A stretch of DNA of 64,000 nt from Sinomonas atrocyanea (GTDB lineage: Bacteria > Actinomycetota > Actinomycetes > Actinomycetales > Micrococcaceae): positions 1,612,001 to 1,676,000 of the forward strand of contig NZ_CP014518.1 in assembly GCF_001577305.1 (NCBI RefSeq). Reading direction: 5' to 3'. Shown here piece by piece: positions 17,408 through 26,471 of this stretch. Below the pieces are notes generated by a model. That model searched no databases. It had not been told where the DNA came from and saw only the letters and a list, made by a program, of their open reading frames with translations. The number at the start of each line of letters is the position of its first letter. Position 1 is the first letter of the stretch. Position numbers and translations under genes: made by a program.

Positions 17408-18739
17408 GTGGACCACGTCGATCCCCGGCGCCTGATACCCCGCACGAACGACCTGCTGGCGCTGCCGGCCGTCCGCGAGGCCCGCAGCCGGCTCAGCGAG
17501 CCGGTGGTCCGCGACCTCGTCCGCGACGCCCAGGAGAAGGCGCGGCGCGGCGACATCGCCCCGGGACAGGTGGAACCAGCCGTGCTCGCAGCCGTCGCCG
17601 CCCGCAGCGCGACCACCCTGCGGCCGGTCCTGAACGCGACGGGCGTCATCGTCCACACCAACCTCGGCCGGGCCCCCCTGTCCGCCGCTGCCGTCGACGC
17701 CCTCGTCGCAGCCAGCGGCTACGTCGATGTCGAGCTGAACCTCGCCGACGGCCGGCGCTCGCGGCGCGGCGCCGGCGCCCGGGCTGCCCTGCTCGCCGCC
17801 TGTCCCGCCGCCGAGGACGCCCTGGTGGTCAACAACGGCGCCGCGGCGCTGGTCCTTGCCACCACGGCCCTCGCCGCCGGCCGGGAAGTGGTGGTGAGCC
17901 GGGGCGAGCTGGTGGAGATCGGCGCAGGCTTCCGGCTCCCGGACCTGATCGAGTCGACCGGCGCCGTGCTCCACGAGGTGGGCACGACCAACCGGACGCA
18001 CCTGCGCGACTACGCCGACGCCCTCGGACCCGCCACGGGCTGTGTCCTCAAGGTCCACCCGAGCAACTTCCGGGTCGAGGGATTCACCTCCGCCGTCGGC
18101 CTCGAAGAGCTGAAGTCGTTGACGGCCGCGGACGGGATACCGCTCGTGGCCGACCTGGGCAGCGGGCTGCTGGCCCCCGACCCGCACCTGCCGCATGAGC
18201 CCGACGCGGCCACCGCGCTGGCCAGCGGGGCCGACGTCGTCATCGCCAGCGGCGACAAGCTGCTCGGCGGCCCCCAGGCGGGGCTGCTCCTGGGCCGCAG
18301 GGACATCATCGAGCGGCTGTCCCGCCACCCCCTCGCCCGGGCCGTCCGCGCCGACAAGCTCTCCCTCGCCGCCCTGGAGGCGACCGTCGCTGGCGGGGCG
18401 CCCCCGGTCGTCCAGGCGCTGCACGCCGACATCGGAACGCTGCAGCGCCGCACCGAGAGGCTCGCCGCAGCCCTCGGAGTGCCTGTCGTGGCGCACGCCG
18501 GCCGGGTCGGGGGCGGCGGCGCCCCCGGCTTCGCACTGCCCGGCTGGGCGCTCCGGCTTCCTGAGGGACTCGCGGGCCTCCTGCGCACCGGCGACCCCGC
18601 CGTGCTGCCGCGCGTCCACAGCGGCTCCTGCCTGCTCGACCTGCGGTGCGTCCCCGAGGGCGACGACGATCGGATCCTCGAGGCGGTGCGGAAGGCCCTG
18701 GCAGCCCTCGGCGCCGCGGACGCAGGCGCGGCGGGCTGA
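17408..18739 (+). CDS. selA: L-seryl-tRNA(Sec) selenium transferase
   Basis: The 443-residue PLP enzyme converts seryl-tRNA(Sec) to selenocysteinyl-tRNA using selenophosphate. Motifs include TLRPVLNATGVIVHTNLGRA, DALVVNNGAAALVLAT and the PLP lysine loop IASGDKLLGGPQAG (Lys284). The GTG at 17408 is chosen because a strong AGGAGG lies just upstream (17397-17403) and the frame further upstream runs through the tRNA gene. It begins 37 bases after tRNA-Sec and is followed three bases later by selB, so selC-selA-selB probably form one transcript. Confidence 0.95.
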   Translation: MDHVDPRRLIPRTNDLLALPAVREARSRLSEPVVRDLVRDAQEKARRGDIAPGQVEPAVLAAVAARSATTLRPVLNATGVIVHTNLGRAPLSAAAVDALVAASGYVDVELNLADGRRSRRGAGARAALLAACPAAEDALVVNNGAAALVLATTALAAGREVVVSRGELVEIGAGFRLPDLIESTGAVLHEVGTTNRTHLRDYADALGPATGCVLKVHPSNFRVEGFTSAVGLEELKSLTAADGIPLVADLGSGLLAPDPHLPHEPDAATALASGADVVIASGDKLLGGPQAGLLLGRRDIIERLSRHPLARAVRADKLSLAALEATVAGGAPPVVQALHADIGTLQRRTERLAAALGVPVVAHAGRVGGGGAPGFALPGWALRLPEGLAGLLRTGDPAVLPRVHSGSCLLDLRCVPEGDDDRILEAVRKALAALGAADAGAAG

Positions 18740-18742
18740 GAC

Positions 18743-20539
18743 GTGCACGTCGTCGCCACGGCCGGACACGTCGACTCCGGCAAGAGCACCTTGGTGCGCG
18801 CCCTGACCGGCATGGAGCCGGACCGCTGGGAGGAAGAACGCCGCCGTGGGCTGACCATTGACCTCGGCTACGCCTGGACCGCCCTGCCGTCCGGGCTGGA
18901 TGTCGCCTTCGTGGACGTCCCCGGGCATGAACGCTTCCTCGGCAACATGCTGGCCGGGATCGGGCCGGCGCCCGTGGTCTGCTTCGTCGTCGCCGCCGAC
19001 GAGGGCTGGCAGGCGCAGTCCGACGATCACCGGGACGCCGTCGCCGCGCTGGGCATCGAGCACGGGATCCTGGTCCTCAGCCGGGCGGACCGCGCGTCCG
19101 ACCAGCGGATCGGCGACGTGCTCGCACGGGCCCGGACGGAGCTGGCCGGGACCGGCCTGCGGGACGCCCCCGCGGTGACGGTGTCCGCCGTCGAGGGCGC
19201 CGGCCTGGCCGAACTCCGGACCGCCCTCGATGGCGTGCTGGCCGGCGTCCCGGCACCGAGCACGTCCGGCCGGGTCCGGCTGTGGGTGGACCGGTCCTTC
19301 ACCATCACCGGTTCGGGCACCGTGGTGACCGGAACACTGGGTGCGGGAACGCTGGCCCAGGGCGACCGGCTCCAGCTGCTCGGGCACGCCGGTCCGCGGG
19401 CCGTCGCCGTGCGCGGCCTCCAGAGCCGCGACACCTCATGCACCTCGGTAGGGCCAGTCAGCCGGGTGGCGCTGAATCTGCGCGACATCGCTGCCGCGGA
19501 CATCCGCCGAGGGGACGCACTCGTGACGCCGGACGCGTGGCCCACCACCGGGGTGCTGGGCATCCAGCGGAGCACGGGCGTGGCCTACACCGACGTGCCG
19601 GAGCAGCTCATGGTGCACGTCGGCACCGCCTCCGTGCCGGCGCGGCTGCGTCCCTTCGGCCCCGACCACGCCCGGCTCGTCCTCGACAGGCGCCTGCCGC
19701 TCGTGCTGGGGGACCGCCTGGTGCTGCGTGATCCGGGGAGCCGCTCGGTGCTGGGCGGCGCCCGGGTCCTCGACGCCGACCCCCCGGCCCTGCGGCGGCG
19801 CGGTGACGGCGCCCAGTGGGCGCAGCGGCTCGCGGGCATGGATCCGGCAGGGGATGTGCTGGGCGAAGTGGCGGCCCGCGGAGCGGTGGAGGCACAGCAT
19901 CTCCGTCGGCTCGGGCTGCTGGCCGACGACGACGCCGAGGCGCCCTCGGGCGTGGAGGTCCTCGGCGGCTGGTGGGTGCATGCTCCCGTGCTCCACGCGT
20001 GGCAGCAGCGGCTCCGCACCGCGGTCGAGGCGCTGCAGGATCGGGATCCCCTGGCGCCGGGCCTGTCCATGGGCGCGGCCCGCGACCTGCTCGCGCTGCC
20101 CGATGAGAGGCTGCTCCCGCCGGTCGTCCACGGGGCGGGCCTGGAGCAGGACGGCGGGCACCTCCGGCTGCCCGGGAGCGACCGCAACCTCGGCGCAGCC
20201 GAAGCGGCCATCGCCGAGCTGGAGCGCCGACTGGCGGCCCAGGCGTTCAGCGCACCTGAAGCGGACGAGCTGGCCGCGCTGGGCCTCGGCGTCCGGGAGC
20301 TTGCTGCCGCCGAGCGTGCCGGCCGCGTGCTGCGGCTGCGCGACGGGGTGGTCCTCCTGCCCACGGCTCCCGCCATGGCGATGCGCACCCTGGCGCGGCT
20401 GGAACAGCCCTTCACCACGAGCCAGGCACGCCAGGCGCTCGGCACCACGCGCCGGACCGCGATTCCGCTCCTCGAGCACCTCGATGCGCGCGGCTGGACC
20501 CGGCGCCTGGATGCCGGTCACCGCACGGTGGTCCGCTGA
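18743..20539 (+). CDS. selB: Selenocysteine-specific elongation factor
   Basis: The 598-residue GTPase brings Sec-tRNA to the ribosome at UGA codons with a SECIS hairpin. The N-terminal EF-Tu-like G domain has the P-loop ATAGHVDSGKSTL, the switch region RRRGLTIDLGYAW, and DVPGHERFLGNM. Domains II and III follow, then a C-terminal region (about residues 370-598) with winged-helix repeats expected to bind the SECIS RNA, ending RRTAIPLLEHLDARGWTRRL. Length is typical. The GTG start is three bases after the selA stop. An inverted repeat at 20588-20622 may end the transcript. Confidence 0.95.
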   Translation: MHVVATAGHVDSGKSTLVRALTGMEPDRWEEERRRGLTIDLGYAWTALPSGLDVAFVDVPGHERFLGNMLAGIGPAPVVCFVVAADEGWQAQSDDHRDAVAALGIEHGILVLSRADRASDQRIGDVLARARTELAGTGLRDAPAVTVSAVEGAGLAELRTALDGVLAGVPAPSTSGRVRLWVDRSFTITGSGTVVTGTLGAGTLAQGDRLQLLGHAGPRAVAVRGLQSRDTSCTSVGPVSRVALNLRDIAAADIRRGDALVTPDAWPTTGVLGIQRSTGVAYTDVPEQLMVHVGTASVPARLRPFGPDHARLVLDRRLPLVLGDRLVLRDPGSRSVLGGARVLDADPPALRRRGDGAQWAQRLAGMDPAGDVLGEVAARGAVEAQHLRRLGLLADDDAEAPSGVEVLGGWWVHAPVLHAWQQRLRTAVEALQDRDPLAPGLSMGAARDLLALPDERLLPPVVHGAGLEQDGGHLRLPGSDRNLGAAEAAIAELERRLAAQAFSAPEADELAALGLGVRELAAAERAGRVLRLRDGVVLLPTAPAMAMRTLARLEQPFTTSQARQALGTTRRTAIPLLEHLDARGWTRRLDAGHRTVVR

Positions 20540-20587
20540 CCCGGAGGACCCGGGTCCGGGCCGCGGTCCCAGCTGCCCCTCCGTCGA

Positions 20588-20622
20588 AAGGGCCGGCGAG
20601 GTCCCGGAGTCCTTCGGCCCTT
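20588..20622 (+). terminator. Inverted repeat after selB
   Basis: AAGGGCCG (20588-20595) pairs with CGGCCCTT (20615-20622) across a 19-base loop, 49 bases after the selB stop. The 3' arm ends in only two T residues, so this is a modest terminator candidate for the selC-selA-selB transcript. Confidence 0.4.
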
Positions 20623-20655
20623 GAGCCGGCGCGGGCCGCGGCGGACCATGGCCGC

Positions 20656-21156
20656 ATGGCACACGACAACGCCCCTGCCCATCAGCACCGGGCCTTTTCA
20701 GACGACCGCGAGGCGCTCAGCGCCATCGAGGAGCACCACGGGCAGATGCTCCGGCGCGGCAGCGCGCTCGCCGACGCGCTCGTCGCGGCCGTCGCCGCGG
20801 GCGACGCCGGCGCAGCCTACGACGAGAAGGCCAACCTCGTCGGGTGGTGCGAGGACGAGCTCATCCCGCACGCCGTGGCCGAGGAGGGCCCGCTCTACGG
20901 GCAGGCCCGCCAGACGGCGGAGGCGCACCTCCTCGTGGAAGGGATGCTCCTGGACCACCAGACGATCATCGGCCTCGTCGAGGAGCTCCGCGAGGCGGAG
21001 GGGGCCCGGGCGGCGGCCCTGGGCACCGCGATTGCCCGGGCGTTCGCCCTGCACCTGAGGAAGGAGAACGAGCTCCTCTTCCCCTTCATCGCCGCGAACC
21101 CGGCCCTGTCCCTCGCCGAGGCGGTCGCAGGCCTCGAGGCACTGGTCGGGGAGTAG
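20656..21156 (+). CDS. Hemerythrin-like domain protein
   Basis: The 166-residue protein is a four-helix HHE cation-binding (hemerythrin-like) protein. Candidate metal ligands lie in AIEEHHGQML, CEDELIPHAVAEEGPLY, EGMLLDHQTIIGLVEEL and ALHLRKENELLFPFI, which give the spaced His/Glu pattern of a di-iron site. Such proteins sense or carry oxygen or nitric oxide, or store iron. It stands alone between the Sec module and a BenE transporter. With nitrite reduction encoded nearby, a role in NO handling is possible but not shown. Confidence 0.8.
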   Translation: MAHDNAPAHQHRAFSDDREALSAIEEHHGQMLRRGSALADALVAAVAAGDAGAAYDEKANLVGWCEDELIPHAVAEEGPLYGQARQTAEAHLLVEGMLLDHQTIIGLVEELREAEGARAAALGTAIARAFALHLRKENELLFPFIAANPALSLAEAVAGLEALVGE

Positions 21157-21288
21157 CCCGCGGTGAGCCGGGCGCCGGCCCGTGGACCGGGCTGAGTCCA
21201 TTCAGATGCGGAGCGTGTGCACTCGGAGGCACGCGTTGCTGTACCGTGTCCGCCGTCACAGGAGATGGGCAGGGTACGAGGAGCGACG

Positions 21289-22593
21289 ATGGCCACGACA
21301 GCGGAGGAATCGACCGCGGGGGAATCGACCACGGCACCAGCCGGCTGCCGCGCTGCAGAGGCGGAGGGGAATGCCGGCCCGCGAAGGCCGCCCGTGGCGT
21401 CCTTCTCCGCCGTCATGGCAGGCTTCATCGCGGTCGCGGGCTCCTACGCGGGCCCGATGGTCGTGGTCCTCCAGGCGGCCACGGCCGCACATCTGAGCGC
21501 GGAGCTGACGGCATCGTGGGTGGGCTCGATCGCGATCGCCAGCGGAGTCACGCGCATCGTGCTGAGCGTGGCCACCCGGCAGCCCGTGGTGGTCGCGTGG
21601 TCCGTGCCCGGCGCAGCGCTGCTGCTCACCGCCCTGGGCCGCTACCCGTACTCCGACGCGCTCGGGGCGTACGTCGTCGCAGCCGCCGCGGCGCTCGTGC
21701 TCGGGGCGCCCGGATGGTTCGGGAAGATCATGGAGGCCGTGCCGCAGCCGGTCGTGGCCGCTGTGCTGGCCGGTGTCCTGCTCCCCTTCGTGCTCAAGGC
21801 GAGCAGCGCTGTCGTGGAGGCGCCCGTCGTGGGCGGCGGTCTCGTCCTCGCCTTCCTGCTCGGCCGCAGGTACCTTCCCCGCTACGCGGTGCTCGCCGCG
21901 CTCGCCGCGGGAGCCCTGCTCGCCGCGGCGACGGGCGCAGTGCGGATGCCGAGCCTCACCTGGGACTTCTCCGGCCCCGTATGGACGACGCCGACCTTCG
22001 GCCTCCCGGCGGTCGTCGGCATCTCCGTGCCGCTGCTCGTCGTGACGATGGCGGGACAGAACGCCCCGGGCCTGGCGATGATGCGCCAGCTCGGGTACGA
22101 CGCCGGGCACAGGACCATGATCGGAGGCGCATCGCTCGCCTGGCTGCTCTCGGCTCCCTTCGGCGCCCACGGGATCAACCTTGCAGCCATCACCGCGGGG
22201 ATCTGCGCGGGCCGCGAGGCCCACGAGGACCCGGCGCGCCGCTACATCGCAGGTGTCTCGTGCGGCGCCTTCTACATCCTGTTCGGCCTCTTCAGCACCA
22301 CGGCAGTGGCCCTTGTCGCCGCGGTCCCCGGTGCGCTCCTGACGTCCCTGGCGGGGGTCGCGCTCCTCGCCGCGACCCAGGGCGCGATCGTCGATGCCCT
22401 CGGGCGGCACGGCGGCGGGGGCAGGGCGACGCCGCACGCGGCCGAGGCCGCCATGGTCACGCTGGCCGTCACGGCGTCCGGGGTGAGCGCACTCGGGATC
22501 GTCGCCCCGTTCTGGGGCCTCGTGGCAGGCACCGTGGCGTACGCCGCGCTGGGGATGTTCAGGCGGCAGCGGCCGCGAAGTGCGCCTCGATGA
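21289..22593 (+). CDS. benE: BenE-family membrane transporter
   Basis: The 434-residue protein has about 11-12 hydrophobic segments and matches the BenE benzoate:H+ symporter family, which is related to nucleobase and sulfate carriers. Family marks are FIAVAGSYAGPMVVVLQAA near the first helix and VTMAGQNAPGLAMMRQLGY midway. A GAGGAG just upstream supports the ATG at 21289; about 35 residues at the N-terminus are hydrophilic. No benzoate catabolic gene is in the window, so the substrate is uncertain. Its last 35 bases overlap the end of the converging nasB-like gene. Confidence 0.8.
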   Translation: MATTAEESTAGESTTAPAGCRAAEAEGNAGPRRPPVASFSAVMAGFIAVAGSYAGPMVVVLQAATAAHLSAELTASWVGSIAIASGVTRIVLSVATRQPVVVAWSVPGAALLLTALGRYPYSDALGAYVVAAAAALVLGAPGWFGKIMEAVPQPVVAAVLAGVLLPFVLKASSAVVEAPVVGGGLVLAFLLGRRYLPRYAVLAALAAGALLAAATGAVRMPSLTWDFSGPVWTTPTFGLPAVVGISVPLLVVTMAGQNAPGLAMMRQLGYDAGHRTMIGGASLAWLLSAPFGAHGINLAAITAGICAGREAHEDPARRYIAGVSCGAFYILFGLFSTTAVALVAAVPGALLTSLAGVALLAATQGAIVDALGRHGGGGRATPHAAEAAMVTLAVTASGVSALGIVAPFWGLVAGTVAYAALGMFRRQRPRSAPR

Positions 22594-24123
22594 GCTCGCG
22601 CAGCCCATCGCGGCAGCCGCCGCAGCCGGTCCCGGCCCTCGTCTTCCGCGAGATGTCCTCGACGGTCGAGCACCCGTTGCCGACCGCCTCCTGCACCTCC
22701 CCGCGGCTCACTCCGGCGCACCGGCACAGCGTGGCCTCAGGGCCGGTCCCTGCCGCCGAGGGGCCTCCGGCGAGGGCGGCCTCCGGGCCGTCCAGGCGCA
22801 GGATGACGGACCGGTCGGCGGGCAGCTCCGCGCCTGACTCGAACAGCAGTGTGAGCTCCGCCGCCGCCCGGGGCATGCCGAGGGCCACGAAGCCGACGAG
22901 CACCCCGGCGCGGGTGGCCATCTTCACGTAGGCCCCGTGCTCCGGGTCCGACCACAGGGAGACCTGCAGCGGCGGGGGCCCGGACTCGCCCGCGGCGTTC
23001 TCGAGCGAGAAGGCATCCCACGGGTCTGCAGCCACGGCCCCGGCGAGTGCGAGGTTCACGCCGCGGGCCTTGAGCAGGATGACCGGGGCCCGCTCCGGGC
23101 CCAGGGGCGCGGGCGCGGGCTCGCCCAGGAGCTCGCTGCGGAAGCGGGCGGCGAGCCAGTCTGCGTGGCGCCACCCCGGGGCGAGGAGTCCGCTCGGGGC
23201 CTTCTCGCCGGGCTGGGCGCAGTCGCCGATCGCGAAGACATGCTCGGTGTGCAGGGCCCGCAGTCCCTCGTCCACGAGGACCCCGGCGCCGACCGCGAGG
23301 CCCGCGCCCTCTGCGAGCTCCGTCCTGGGGCGGGCCCCGCACGCGAGGACCAGGAGGTCGCCGTCGATGGCCGAGCCGTCGTCGAGCAGCAGGGCACGGA
23401 AGGCCCCTCGGGGCCGGTCTCGAGGCCGGTCGAGCGTGCGTTGCCGGCGACCCGGACGCCCTGGCGGCGCAGGGCCGCGGCGAGTGTGGCCCCGCCGGCG
23501 GCGTCGATCGTGCGGCCGAGCGGCCGGTCCCCGTGGTGGACCACGGTGACGGTGGCGCCCTCCTCGCTCGCCGCGAGTGCCGCCTCGAGGCCGAGCACGC
23601 CCCCGCCGAGGACCACGATCCTGCGGCGTCCCTCGACCGCGGAGGCCAGCCGCGCGGCGTCGTGCACGTCGCGGAGCGCCGTGACGCCCGGGGGGAGGAC
23701 GGGATGCAGCGGGTCCGGGTTGAGCCCCGTGAGGTTGGGCACCACGGCGCGGGCGCCGGTGGCCAGGACCAGCCGGTCGTAGGCGAGCCCGGTGCCGTCG
23801 GCGAGACGGACCGCCCGCCGGGACCGGTCCACCCGGGCCACCCGGGTGCCGGTCAGCACGCGCACGCCGTCCCGGGCGAGCTCCTCCGGGTCGGCGAGGG
23901 CCATGGCCCCCAGAGCCGTCCGGCCCACGCCGAGGTCCGCGATGAGCACCCGGTTGTAGGCGGGGAGCTCCTCCTCGCCGACCACGGTGAGCTCGAGCGC
24001 CCCGGCCGCCACGGCGGGCCGGAGCTCGTCGACGAAGCGCGCGGCGACGGGGCCGAAGCCGACGACGACGATGCGGGGCCGGGCGGGCGCGGAGCCCGCC
24101 GGGCGCTGGGCTGGGGCAGTCAT
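22559..24123 (-). pseudogene. nasB: NasB-type NAD(P)/FAD oxidoreductase of nitrate reduction, interrupted by a frameshift
   Basis: The first about 240 residues form an FAD/NAD(P) oxidoreductase (IVVVGFGPVAARFVDEL, IVVLGGGVLGLEAALAASEEG). After GLETGPEG the frame turns into Ser/Pro/Arg-rich nonsense. The proper continuation (FRALLLDDGSAIDGDLLVLA, then EHVFAIGDCAQPGE) is found in the next frame. The switch lies at a C4 run at 23404-23407, where one base appears to be missing. The 3' part ends with a BFD-like [2Fe-2S] domain, CRCAGVSRGEV and GTGCGGC. Intact, it would be about 521 residues and pass electrons from NAD(P)H to the nitrate reductase encoded just upstream (four-base overlap). The loss is either a real inactivating mutation or a homopolymer sequencing error; I cannot tell which. 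Confidence 0.85.
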
Positions 24124-26471
24124 CGCGAGGCCTCCCTCGAGGGCACGGGGACGGGGACAGGGACCGGGGTGGGCGCGGGCGGCGCGGCCGTGACCGTGGT
24201 TCCGGGCTGGGGCGCGTCCCGCGGCAGGGGCGCCACGAGCACGCTCGTGGTCTTGAACTCGGGCATCCCAGAGATCGGGTCGGTGCGCTGCTCGGTCACG
24301 CGGTTCGCCGTTGCGGTGCCCGGGAAGTGGAACGGGACGAACACGGTGTCCGGCCGCACCTCGGAGGTCAGCCGTGCGCGGCAGCGCACCTCCGGGGCGC
24401 CCGTCCGGGGGCCAGACGCGGTGGGACCGGCGCGGCGGACGGTGACCCACGCGCCGTCGGCAATCCCGAGGCGGGCGGCCGAGGCGGGGTGGATGTCCAG
24501 GCTCGCCTCGGGGCGGGCGGCCGCGAGCGAGGCCACCCGCCGGGTCTGCGCCCCGGACTGGTAGTGCTCGAGCAGCCTGCCGGTCGCGAGCTGGAACAGC
24601 GATGGATCCCGCGGGGTGGCGGCGCCCGCCTCGGCGCCCGCGGGCGTCAGGGGCCGCACGGGCACGATCCTCGCCCGGCCGTCCGGGTGGGCGAAGCGTT
24701 CGAGGAAGAGCCGCGGCGTTCCCGGCGACCCCGCGCCCTCGGGCGCTGCGCTTTCGGACCCCGCGCCCTCGGGCGCTGCCGGGCACGGCCAGTGCAGCGC
24801 CTCTCCGGCGTCCAGCCGCTCGTAGGTGATGCCCGAGTAGTCCGCCGGGCCGCCGGCCGAGGCGGCGCGGAGCTCCTCGAACACCGCGCGCGGGTCGTCG
24901 GGGAAGGCAGACGGCGCGCCGAGCAGGGCCGCGAGCCGGTGCATGATCCACAGCTCGCTGCGGGCCCCGGCAGGCGGCTCGGCGGCGCGGCGCCGCCGGA
25001 GCACCCGGCCCTCGAGGTTGGTCATGGTGCCCTCCTCCTCGGCCCACTGGAGCACGGGGAGCACGAGGTCGGCCTCGCGGGCGGTCTCGGAGAGGAAGAA
25101 GTCGCAGACCACGAGGAAGTCCAGCGACCGCAGCGCGGCCCGCACGGCCGTCGCATCGGGGGCGGAGACCACGAGGTTCGCCCCGTGCACGAACAGGCAG
25201 CGGACGCCGCCGGCGTTCTTCTGTCCGACCGGGTCCTCAGAGGCGGGCTTGCCGAGGGAGGCCAGGAGTTCGACGGCGGGCAGTCCGGGCCCGGGGATGC
25301 TCGCCTCGGGCACGCCCCAGACCCGGGCCAGGTGCGCGCGGGCGGCGGGGTCGGTGATCTTGCGGTAGCCCGGGAGCTGGTCGGACTTCTGGCCGTGTTC
25401 GCGGCCGCCCTGGCCGTTCCCCTGGCCCGTGAGCGTGCCGTAGCCGCCGCGCGGGGAGCCGGGCAGGCCGAGCAGGAGCGCGAGGTTGATCGCGGCCGTC
25501 GCCGTGTCGGTGCCGTCGGCGTGCTGCTCGACGCCCCGGCCCGTGAGGATGTAGCACGAGCCGGTCCGCGCGGAGTGGGCGAGGCGCCGGGCCGTCTCGC
25601 GGAGCAGGGTGGCCGGGACCCCCGTGGCCGCCTGCACCCGCTCGGGCCACCACGGCGCGACGGAGCGGGCGAGCGCCTCGGGCCCCTCGCCGGGGGCCGC
25701 GGCGGCCACGCGCTCTGCCAGGTAGTCGCGCGCCGCGAGCCCCTCGGCGAGGACCACGTGGGCGAGGCCCAGGAGGAGCACCAGGTCGGTGTGCGGGGCG
25801 GGCTGGAGGTGCAGGCCCGCGCCGTCGTCCGTGAGCGCCGCGGTGGCGGAGCGGCGCGGGTCGACGACGATCAGGCCGCCCGCCGCCCGGGCCCCGGCGA
25901 GGTGGGCCACGAACGGGGGCATGGTCTCGGCCACGTTCGAGCCGAGCAGGAGCACCGTGTCCGCCCCGGCGAGGTCCGCCACCGGGAAGGGCAGCCCCCG
26001 GTCGAGCCCGAAGGCCCGGCTGCCGGCCGCCGCGGCCGAGGACATGCAGAACCGGCCGTTGTAGTCGATCCGTGAGGTTCCGAGGGCGATCCGGGCGAAC
26101 TTCCCCAGCAGGTAGGCCTTCTCGTTGGTCAGCCCGCCCCCGCCGAAGACGCCCACGGCGTCCTTCCCGTGCCGGGCCTGCGCGCGCCGGACCTCCGCCG
26201 CCACCCGCTTGAGGGCGGCGTCCCAGCTGACGGGGCGGAGCCCGCCGTCGTCCGCCCGCATCAGCGGCTCGGTGAGCCGGCCCGGGTGGGCCAGGAGCTC
26301 CGCGGAGGTCCACCCCTTCCGACACAGCCCTCCCCGGTTCGTGGGGAAGTCGCGGCCGGCGACCTCCGGGACGGTGGACGCCGTGCCGGGGGTGCTGAGG
26401 CTCATCGCGCACTGCAGCGCGCAGTAGGGGCAGTGGGTCGGGACGGCCGGTCCCGCGGTGGCCTGGCTCAT
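24120..26471 (-). CDS. nasA: Assimilatory nitrate reductase, molybdopterin catalytic subunit
   Basis: The 783-residue cytoplasmic enzyme reduces nitrate to nitrite. The N-terminal [4Fe-4S] motif is HCPYCALQC with a fourth cysteine in GGLCRKGW. Molybdopterin-binding signatures include YLLGKFARIALGTSRIDYNGRFCMSSAAAA, shown here by FGGGGLTNEKAYLLGKFARI, and the C-terminal dinucleotide-binding domain ending PFHFPGTATANRVTEQ. No BFD-like domain is fused; that domain is at the end of the downstream nasB-like gene. A ten-residue duplication around residues 565-580 comes from two identical 23-base copies at 24727 and 24757. The C-terminal tail is a PVPVPVP repeat. It overlaps narK upstream by four bases. 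Confidence 0.93.
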   Translation of the reverse strand: MSQATAGPAVPTHCPYCALQCAMSLSTPGTASTVPEVAGRDFPTNRGGLCRKGWTSAELLAHPGRLTEPLMRADDGGLRPVSWDAALKRVAAEVRRAQARHGKDAVGVFGGGGLTNEKAYLLGKFARIALGTSRIDYNGRFCMSSAAAAGSRAFGLDRGLPFPVADLAGADTVLLLGSNVAETMPPFVAHLAGARAAGGLIVVDPRRSATAALTDDGAGLHLQPAPHTDLVLLLGLAHVVLAEGLAARDYLAERVAAAAPGEGPEALARSVAPWWPERVQAATGVPATLLRETARRLAHSARTGSCYILTGRGVEQHADGTDTATAAINLALLLGLPGSPRGGYGTLTGQGNGQGGREHGQKSDQLPGYRKITDPAARAHLARVWGVPEASIPGPGLPAVELLASLGKPASEDPVGQKNAGGVRCLFVHGANLVVSAPDATAVRAALRSLDFLVVCDFFLSETAREADLVLPVLQWAEEEGTMTNLEGRVLRRRRAAEPPAGARSELWIMHRLAALLGAPSAFPDDPRAVFEELRAASAGGPADYSGITYERLDAGEALHWPCPAAPEGAGSESAAPEGAGSPGTPRLFLERFAHPDGRARIVPVRPLTPAGAEAGAATPRDPSLFQLATGRLLEHYQSGAQTRRVASLAAARPEASLDIHPASAARLGIADGAWVTVRRAGPTASGPRTGAPEVRCRARLTSEVRPDTVFVPFHFPGTATANRVTEQRTDPISGMPEFKTTSVLVAPLPRDAPQPGTTVTAAPPAPTPVPVPVPVPSREASR

